Part shown: piece after piece, positions 5,922-10,743 of the stretch
Position numbering within the stretch: position 1 is the first letter of the stretch
How the letters are laid out: every line of letters begins with the position of its first letter
Notes under the pieces: generated by a model
What the model was told of the DNA's origin: nothing
Seen by the model: only the letters and a program-made list of their open reading frames with translations
Database searches by the model: none
Assembly (NCBI GenBank): GCA_910577805.1
Contig: CAJTOE010000088.1
Coordinates: forward strand, 1-10,743
Length of the DNA stretch: 10,743 nt
DNA from: an uncultured Oscillospiraceae bacterium
GTDB taxonomy: Bacteria > Bacillota > Clostridia > Oscillospirales > Oscillospiraceae
Direction of reading: 5' to 3'
Position numbers and translations under genes: made by a program

Positions 5922-6515
5922 TTAACCCTTGGCGTCCTCGTCGGGGACCTCCGGCGTCTTATCGGGGTCAGTGACCTCGCCGTTACCCTCGCCGTCGCCG
6001 TCCTCTTTGTCGTCAGTCTCCGGGGGGTCTACCTTCTCAGGCAGCTTGCCCACGGCCATGACGTTGCTGAGGGGATAGCTTTTGCCCTCGATGAAAATGA
6101 CAGGCTCGCCGTTGTACATGCCCATGGCCTCGACCTTGCCGTACAGCTCGTCGTACTCCTTGGTTTTCTCGTTGTACACGCCGATGGTGACTTCCTTATT
6201 GACCAGGGAAGCGCCGTAGCTGAGGGTATTGGACTTCACCAGGGACTCCATGCTGGCGGTCATGCCGGTCATAGCCTGGATGGAGGTCATCTGGGTGAGC
6301 TGGTTCATCATATCGCTGGTGTCGGCGGTGTTGTCGATGGTCTGGTTCTGGAACTGGGCCACCATCAGACTGAGCATATCGGTAAAGGACAGCTCGCCGG
6401 GGTCTTTTTGGGTAATATTATCGGGATTATACCGGCCGCTGCCGCTCTCGGTTGCCGTGGGCTTTTGGTTGACCAGAATATCCATCATACTGCCTGTACT
6501 GCTTACAGAACTCAT
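5922..6515 (-). CDS. flgD: FlgD hook cap / hook assembly scaffold protein
   Basis: 197 residues. FlgD caps the growing hook and promotes FlgE polymerisation. The conserved N-terminal export and capping region includes FTDMLSLMVAQFQNQ (about 44-58) followed by a Met/Gln/Thr-rich helix (MMNQLTQMTSIQAM). A compact beta-rich Tudor-like portion follows, about 98-158 (GASLVNKEVTIGV ... GKSYPLSNVMAVG). Like other short Firmicutes FlgD proteins it lacks the added Ig-like domain of enterobacterial FlgD. The last 35 residues (163-197) form a tail with 15 Asp/Glu that does not look like a folded domain. The ribosome binding site AGGAAGGAG sits inside the end of fliK, and the ATG is 4 bases after the fliK stop, so coupling is likely. 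Confidence 0.93.
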   Translation of the reverse strand: MSSVSSTGSMMDILVNQKPTATESGSGRYNPDNITQKDPGELSFTDMLSLMVAQFQNQTIDNTADTSDMMNQLTQMTSIQAMTGMTASMESLVKSNTLSYGASLVNKEVTIGVYNEKTKEYDELYGKVEAMGMYNGEPVIFIEGKSYPLSNVMAVGKLPEKVDPPETDDKEDGDGEGNGEVTDPDKTPEVPDEDAKG

Positions 6516-6519
6516 AAAG

Positions 6520-7707
6520 TTACACTCCTTCCTGAATCAGTCCCAGGCGCATCTGCTGCATAAAGTCCTGACTGTTGCGATGCTGTTCCTGGTGCTTAGG
6601 CTGGCGCTGCTGATTCTGGTTGTGACCATCCGCGTCGGCCTGCTGCTGGTTCTGCTGATTTTGCTGCTGTGCCTGCTGGCTCTCGTCGTTCTGCCGGACC
6701 TCCAGCTGGACCTGCTGGCCGCCGCCCTGGAGCAAAACTGTCATTTGCTCGGCGTGCTGGCTGAGCAGGCTCAAGGCCTTCTCGGTCGCGGTGTGAAGCA
6801 CCACCTGCAAGCTGCCGTCCGTGTTCCGGGTCATCTGGATGGTCAATTCGCCCAGATTTTCGGGGGTCAGACGAATCTCCACCCGCTGCGCGCCCTGCTG
6901 GACCGCCTGCTGGATTTTCTGCGCAAGCTGGGCTTCCATATCGGGCTGCTGGGTATCCAGCTTTTCAGGCTCGCCCACCTTCACCGGCGCACGCTCCGCG
7001 TCACGGAACAGCGGGGCTTCGGGGGCCTCCTGGGCCTCCAGCACCTCCGTGCCGTCCTCCTGGCCCTCCGCCTGGACGTTCTCCGTCTTTTGCTCCACGC
7101 CCTCCGGCCGGACCTGAGTCTGCTCCTGAGCGGTCTGCTGGGGCTGGACCTCGACGGACTGTTCCTGCTGAGGCTCTGCAGCCTGCTTCAGCTCCTGGCC
7201 GAAGGAACCTGCCGTCTGCTCCTGCTGAAGCTGGGGCTGGACCTCCTGCTCCTGGACCTGGGGGCCCTGGGCCAATTCGGGCTGGACGGACAAGCCGTTT
7301 TCTCCCTCCATCTCCACAACGGGGACGGCGGTCTCCACGGACTCAGGCTGGACCTCCGGCTCCACCTGCACCAGCTGGCCTGCCAACAGAAGCTCGGCGG
7401 GGATATAGCCGGTCTCGGCCAGAGTGGGTTCCTCCTCCTGCACAGCGCCCTCCTGAGACGGCTTCTGCACAGCGGACGTATCCTCCTGCACCGGCTCCGA
7501 CCCTTCCTGACCGGGGTTCTGGGCGGGCTTCTTGTTGGGGATGACGTCCTTCTCGTCCTTCACGATCTCCTGCTGCTTTTTTTGAATCAAGTCCTGAAAG
7601 GTCTCATTGGCCTCCTGCTTGACGCTGCTGGGGGTTTTGGGCGGGCTCGCCATTCCACTGGACATCTGCTGCATTTGCTGCATCATGAACTGGTCTGCTA
7701 CATTCAT
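6520..7707 (-). CDS. fliK: FliK hook-length control protein
   Basis: 395 residues from the ATG at 7707. FliK is secreted during hook growth, measures its length and switches export specificity through FlhB. The C-terminal Flg_hook domain lies at about 260-343, with the signature RVEIRLTPENLGEL near 275-288. The region between about 90 and 250 is low complexity, dominated by Gln, Glu, Val and Pro, and would serve as the extended ruler. After the domain there is a second Gln/Asn/His-rich stretch (about 344-382). N-terminal MNVADQFMMQQMQQM is polar, with no Sec signal. An upstream in-frame GTG at 7716 is part of the ribosome binding site and is rejected as start. The 5' end overlaps the preceding gene by 104 bases. 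Confidence 0.92.
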   Translation of the reverse strand: MNVADQFMMQQMQQMSSGMASPPKTPSSVKQEANETFQDLIQKKQQEIVKDEKDVIPNKKPAQNPGQEGSEPVQEDTSAVQKPSQEGAVQEEEPTLAETGYIPAELLLAGQLVQVEPEVQPESVETAVPVVEMEGENGLSVQPELAQGPQVQEQEVQPQLQQEQTAGSFGQELKQAAEPQQEQSVEVQPQQTAQEQTQVRPEGVEQKTENVQAEGQEDGTEVLEAQEAPEAPLFRDAERAPVKVGEPEKLDTQQPDMEAQLAQKIQQAVQQGAQRVEIRLTPENLGELTIQMTRNTDGSLQVVLHTATEKALSLLSQHAEQMTVLLQGGGQQVQLEVRQNDESQQAQQQNQQNQQQADADGHNQNQQRQPKHQEQHRNSQDFMQQMRLGLIQEGV

Positions 7708-8173
7708 CTTCTTCACCTCCCTTCACGGTTTCGTCCTTCTCGATTTCCTGGAGCTGTTTTTCGTGCTCATCCTGGACCTCGTCGGTCATTTCCATCTGCA
7801 CCCGGTCGCCCAAGCAGGACAGGATCATCCGGACGGACAGTGCGGTTGTCGGATCGCCCTTGCCGCCCATCTTCCGGGAGACGGCCGCGCTGGCGCTTTG
7901 CAGCGCGTTGGTCACAGCCTGGTCCCGGCTCGCGCCGCTCTCGTCCTCGGAGGCGTTCATGCTGTCAATGACAGCCATCAGCGCATCCTCGGTTTCCTGG
8001 CTCTCCTCCTTGTGCTGCCGCTCCTTGACGGCCATCAGGTACTGTTTAAATGTCTCGCTGGGGTTCCAGTCGAGCTTGTTCTGCACGGAGTTGGGATTGT
8101 ATTTCGTGTAGAACTTGGAGTCATACCGGGTCTGGATGTCACAGAACGGACCTGTGTTTGTAAAGAATTCCAT
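7604..8173 (-). CDS. Unrecognised protein in the fliJ-fliK interval
   Basis: 189 residues from the ATG at 8173; I do not recognise the family. The N-terminus (MEFFTNTGPFCDIQTRYDSK ...) is Tyr/Asn/Phe-rich. It is followed by a charged helical stretch around 50-70 (KERQHKEESQETEDALMAVI). A Ser/Ala/Gly part comes next, then about 110-140 with ALSVRMILSCLGDRVQMEM, then a charged end. No signal peptide or membrane segment is seen. In Bacillus subtilis this slot holds ylxF, a MotE/MgtE-N-type protein with a membrane anchor; the absence of one here argues against that identity. The last 34 codons or so overlap fliK in another frame and look less protein-like. AAAGGAGG lies 8 bases before the ATG, so translation is well supported. 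A FliK-linked export factor or chaperone is possible but unproven. Confidence 0.8.
   Translation of the reverse strand: MEFFTNTGPFCDIQTRYDSKFYTKYNPNSVQNKLDWNPSETFKQYLMAVKERQHKEESQETEDALMAVIDSMNASEDESGASRDQAVTNALQSASAAVSRKMGGKGDPTTALSVRMILSCLGDRVQMEMTDEVQDEHEKQLQEIEKDETVKGGEEDECSRPVHDAANAADVQWNGEPAQNPQQRQAGGQ
7708..7723 (-). promoter_or_regulatory. fliK ribosome binding site, with GTG decoy
   Basis: AAGGGAGG at 7723-7716 stands 8 bases before the ATG at 7707. The in-frame GTG at 7716 uses the final G of this motif and so would have no spacer; it should not be taken as the start. The site lies inside the preceding gene. Confidence 0.8.
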
Positions 8174-8189
8174 CTTTCTCACCTCCTTT
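8174..8189 (-). promoter_or_regulatory. Ribosome binding site of the unknown gene, with GTG decoy
   Basis: AAAGGAGG at 8189-8182 is 8 bases before the ATG at 8173. The in-frame GTG at 8182 overlaps the motif and is rejected as start. This strong site is the main evidence that the unrecognised gene is translated independently. Confidence 0.8.
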
Positions 8190-8213
8190 CTGTGTATGAC
8201 CCCATTTGGGTTT

Positions 8214-8666
8214 TTATACGCCCGCAGCCGCCATCACGCGTGCGGTCGTCACGATCTCCTCGATAAACAGCTCGTCCTGTTTTGCCTCCTCCTTGCGGTA
8301 CTGCTCCAGCTTCTTGTCCCGGAGCATCTCCAGGGACGAGGTCTCTTTTTTGGCCTCAATGACCTCATCCCGCTTTTTTTCCTCCTGTTTTTGCAGTGCC
8401 AAAAGCTTCTGTGCTTCCCGGTCGATGTCGCGTTCCAGCACACGCAGGCCGCTTTCCAGCATCAGCGCATCCTTGATGGAGATACCCTCCGCCCGGCGGC
8501 GGGTAAACTCCTCGTTCAGCTCTCGATGGGCGTGTTCGGTCTGTTCCAGGACCTCCTCCTGCTGCCGGACCCGGAGCAAAATCGCTCCATGCTCGGACTG
8601 GAGGGAGGTGAGTACCTGCTGCTTGTAATCCAAAACCGTATCCAGGGAAAATTGAAACTTTTTCAT
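8214..8666 (-). CDS. fliJ: FliJ flagellar export protein
   Basis: 150 residues, normal for the family. FliJ is the soluble coiled coil that sits in the FliI hexamer like the gamma subunit of F-ATPase and links it to the FlhA export gate. It begins MKKFQFSLDTVLDYKQQ, a typical FliJ start, and is almost wholly helical and charged. Heptad-like stretches run through about 20-60 and 75-135. There is no membrane segment. It starts 11 bases after the fliI stop, and its only ribosome binding site candidate, GGTGA, includes that stop codon, which suggests translational coupling to fliI. Confidence 0.92.
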   Translation of the reverse strand: MKKFQFSLDTVLDYKQQVLTSLQSEHGAILLRVRQQEEVLEQTEHAHRELNEEFTRRRAEGISIKDALMLESGLRVLERDIDREAQKLLALQKQEEKKRDEVIEAKKETSSLEMLRDKKLEQYRKEEAKQDELFIEEIVTTARVMAAAGV

Positions 8667-8677
8667 ACGTTACATCT

Positions 8678-9988
8678 TCACCGCTTCGTATTCATAATTT
8701 TTCGGAGCTGTGCCAAGCTCTCTTCATAGGAAAAGGACTCGTCAATCCCCTGCTGCAAAAACTGGTTGATGCTGTCGATCTTACTCAGCGCATAATCCAG
8801 CTTGGGGTTGGTCCCGGCCTTGTACGCGCCGATGGACACCAGGTCCGCGTTCTTCTCGTACACCCCCAGCACATCCCGCAGCTGAGAGGCCAGCTGCCGG
8901 TGCTCCGGGGAGACGATCTCCACCATCAGACGGGAGATGCTGGCTCCCACGTCGATGGCCGGGAAATGGTTGCTGTTTGCCAGCTTTCGGGAGAGAACGA
9001 TGTGGCCGTCCAGGATACCCCGGACCGTGTCCGCGATAGGCTCGTTGGTGTCGTCGCCCTCCACCAGAACGGTGTACACGCCGGTGATGGAACCCCGTTC
9101 AAAGTTGCCGCTGCGTTCCAACAGCTTCGGCAGCTCCGCGTAGATGGAGGGGGTGTAGCCTCTGGCCACGGGCGGCTCTCCCACGGCCAGGCCGATCTCG
9201 CGCTGGGCCATGGCAAACCGGGTCAGGGAGTCCATCATCAGAAGCACGTCGTAGCCCTGGTCCCGGAAATACTCCGCGATGCCGGTGGCTACGCTGGGAC
9301 ATTTCATCCGCAGCATAGCGGGCTGGTCGGAGGTGGCCACCACCAGGATGGAACGGCGCATCCCCTCTTCGCCCAAGTCCTTCTGCATGAACTCCAGGAC
9401 CTCGCGTCCGCGTTCGCCCACCAGGGCGATCACATTGATGTCCGCCTTGACGTTTTTGGCGATCATGCCCATCAAGGTGGACTTACCTACGCCGGTGCCG
9501 GCGAAGATACCGATACGCTGGCCCTTGCCAATGGTAAGGGTACTGTCAATGGCCCGCACGCCGAACTCCATCCGTTCCCGGATAGGGGGGCGGGCCAGGG
9601 GGTTGATGTAGCTGTTTTCGATGCAGAAGCTTTCGCCCCGCTCGAAGGCGCCCAGGCCGTCAATGGGCTGGCCCAGGGCGTTGATGACCCGTCCTCGGAG
9701 GAAGGGTCCCACCGGGAGGGACAGCCGCCGGCCTGTGTTCCGCACGAAATTTCCGGCGGAAATGCCGCTCATGTTGGCGTAGGGCATCAGCAAAATATGA
9801 TCGTTTTTAAATCCGACCACCTCTGCCGGCACCTGTCCGCCGGACTCGCCGCTGTAGATGCGGCAGATATCGCCGATGGCGGCCCGGCCCCCGGAGGCCT
9901 CGATGGACATGCCCACGATGTTTTCGATCTTCCCCGTGCGGCTGATGGTCTCCGCGTTGTTCACATGGGGGATCAGCTCCCGAAACAT
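8678..9988 (-). CDS. fliI: FliI flagellum-specific type III export ATPase
   Basis: 436 residues from the ATG at 9988. FliI is a hexameric ATPase, related to the F1 beta subunit, that powers substrate delivery to the flagellar export gate with FliH and FliJ. The N-terminal beta-barrel domain covers about 15-85. Walker A (AGTGVGKST) is at about 163-171 and Walker B (VLLMMDSLTR) at about 248-257. The type III ATPase signature GEPPVARGYTPSIYAELPKL follows and the C-terminal helical domain closes the protein. An upstream in-frame GTG at 9997 belongs to the ribosome binding site. It starts 22 bases after the fliH stop. All key residues look intact. Confidence 0.98.
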   Translation of the reverse strand: MFRELIPHVNNAETISRTGKIENIVGMSIEASGGRAAIGDICRIYSGESGGQVPAEVVGFKNDHILLMPYANMSGISAGNFVRNTGRRLSLPVGPFLRGRVINALGQPIDGLGAFERGESFCIENSYINPLARPPIRERMEFGVRAIDSTLTIGKGQRIGIFAGTGVGKSTLMGMIAKNVKADINVIALVGERGREVLEFMQKDLGEEGMRRSILVVATSDQPAMLRMKCPSVATGIAEYFRDQGYDVLLMMDSLTRFAMAQREIGLAVGEPPVARGYTPSIYAELPKLLERSGNFERGSITGVYTVLVEGDDTNEPIADTVRGILDGHIVLSRKLANSNHFPAIDVGASISRLMVEIVSPEHRQLASQLRDVLGVYEKNADLVSIGAYKAGTNPKLDYALSKIDSINQFLQQGIDESFSYEESLAQLRKIMNTKR

Positions 9989-10002
9989 GTCCTTCACCTC
10001 CC
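9989..10002 (-). promoter_or_regulatory. fliI ribosome binding site, with GTG decoy
   Basis: GGGAGG at 10002-9997 is 8 bases before the ATG at 9988. The in-frame GTG at 9997 shares its first base with the motif and is not a plausible start. Confidence 0.75.
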
Positions 10003-10010
10003 GGCCCCGG

Positions 10011-10743
10011 TCACAGCCTCTCTTTCAGAATATCTTTAATATTGGATAACTGCGTGGATACGCTGGCGTCGATAATACCCGCCGGCGTTTCGACGATGCA
10101 GGTGCCCGCCTCGTCGTCCCCCATGGGCACGATCCGGATATGCTCGGACAGCGCGCCCAGGGAGGCGGTCAGACTGGGGGAAATCTGCGCGATCCCCTTT
10201 GCGTCACAGCCTGCGATATAAATGTGGACCCATTCCTGCCGCTTGAGCTTTTCGGTGGCGGTCTGGATCATGCGGGCGATGACCTCGCTGCTGCTTTTCA
10301 GGCTCACCCGGACAACCTTTTCCGCCACAGCGATGCACAGGTCCAGCAGCTCATCCTGGCTCTGGGACAGAAGCTCGTCACGGGCCAGGGTGGCCTTTTC
10401 CAGAAAACGCTTCACGTCCTCCTCCAGGCGGGCCGCCTGGACCTCCCGGTCCTTCTTGCCCTCCTCCACGGCGTTGGCCAGACCCTGGGCGTAGCCCTCC
10501 CGGTAGCCCTCGTCCCGCGCGCCTGCCCGGACCATCTCGGCCTCCTCTGCCGCCTGCTGGCGGGCCTGTTCCAAAAGCTGGTCCGCGTCCTCACGGGCCT
10601 GCTTCAGAATCAGCTCCGCCTGAAGCTGTGCATACTGCACCGGCCCCTGGCTCTGGGGAGGCTCCGGCTCCGGAGGCGCGTCAAGCTCCTCGGACTCCGG
10701 TGGGATCTGTACGTCGAAGGAATGCTCCTCCTCGCCGGGAGGC
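10011..10743 (-). CDS. fliH: FliH flagellar export apparatus stator (5' end outside window)
   Basis: 243 residues are visible; the frame is open to the window edge, so the N-terminus is missing. FliH binds FliI, restrains its ATPase activity and docks the complex to the C-ring. The visible part begins with a Pro/Glu-rich stretch, then a long Ala/Gln/Glu-rich coiled coil. The spaced glycines typical of FliH follow (GARDEGYREGYAQGLANAVEEG region at about 10500-10440; quoted in part as DEGYREGYAQG). The C-terminal V-ATPase-E-like domain includes DLCIAVAEKVVRVSL and ends with ETPAGIIDASVSTQL. The GTG at 10640 is in frame but the coding signal clearly continues upstream of it, so it is not taken as the start. 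It is followed by fliI after 22 bases. Confidence 0.94.
   Translation of the reverse strand, partial: PPGEEEHSFDVQIPPESEELDAPPEPEPPQSQGPVQYAQLQAELILKQAREDADQLLEQARQQAAEEAEMVRAGARDEGYREGYAQGLANAVEEGKKDREVQAARLEEDVKRFLEKATLARDELLSQSQDELLDLCIAVAEKVVRVSLKSSSEVIARMIQTATEKLKRQEWVHIYIAGCDAKGIAQISPSLTASLGALSEHIRIVPMGDDEAGTCIVETPAGIIDASVSTQLSNIKDILKERL

Noticed and set aside
6229..7971. Long plus-strand open frame of 580 codons, Leu-rich
   Set aside because: It is the antisense of fliK and its neighbours. Its Leu runs are the complement of CAG (Gln) codons, and it has no ribosome binding site or recognisable domain.
7604..8173. Calling the unknown gene ylxF/motE by position alone
   Set aside because: No N-terminal membrane anchor or MgtE-N-like helical repeat can be seen, so position is not enough.
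8900..10039. Plus-strand open frame of 379 codons opposite fliI
   Set aside because: Antisense to a strongly conserved ATPase gene; rich in His/Gly/Val as expected from high GC third positions, with no family resemblance.

Overview
This window is an internal segment of a large bacterial flagellar (fla/che-type) operon, read entirely from the minus strand. Transcription therefore runs from position 10743 towards position 1. Both end genes are cut: fliH has its 5' end outside on the right, and fliY has its 3' end outside on the left. Gene content and order (fliH-fliI-fliJ-X-fliK-flgD-TIGR02530 gene-flgE-flbD-motA-motB-fliM-fliY) are those of Firmicutes. A FliY with a CheC-like region, SwrD/FlbD beside the hook gene and strong GGAGG ribosome binding sites all agree. 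GC-rich sequence and a palindromic intergenic element of a type I associate with gut Clostridia suggest a relatively high-GC member such as Oscillospiraceae. That taxonomic call is inference.

Layout in transcription order. (1) Export apparatus: fliH (10743-10011, partial), fliI (9988-8678) and fliJ (8666-8214) encode the stator, ATPase and stalk-like coiled coil of the flagellar type III export gate. (2) An unrecognised 189-codon gene (8173-7604) sits in the slot that Bacillus uses for ylxF and overlaps fliK by 104 bases. (3) Hook assembly: fliK (7707-6520, hook length control), flgD (6515-5922, hook cap), a TIGR02530-type small flagellar operon protein (5900-5469) and flgE (5365-4157, hook). 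(4) A 159-bp compound palindromic element (3952-4110), then flbD/swrD (3889-3674), then a second set of inverted repeats (3590-3668). (5) Stator and switch: motA (3537-2695), motB (2688-1870), fliM (1841-849) and fliY (830-1, partial). fliL, often found between motB and fliM in this arrangement, is absent here.

The genes form one functional path. FliHIJ energise export; FliK, FlgD and FlgE build a hook of set length; MotAB supply torque with FlbD tuning it; FliM and FliY form the switch complex that reads CheY-P. Most junctions are 4-40 bases and carry ribosome binding sites, so one polycistronic message is likely. No promoter or convincing intrinsic terminator is visible. There are no tRNA, rRNA or CRISPR features, and no gene-free stretch exceeds 300 bases; the longest is 3890-4156.

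This is mostly a conserved flagellar operon. The points most worth a second look are: the FliY linker, which carries a 96-bp tandem duplication of a FliM-like (LSQxxIDxLL-like) peptide; the unknown gene before fliK; the two palindromic blocks around flbD; and the missing fliL.
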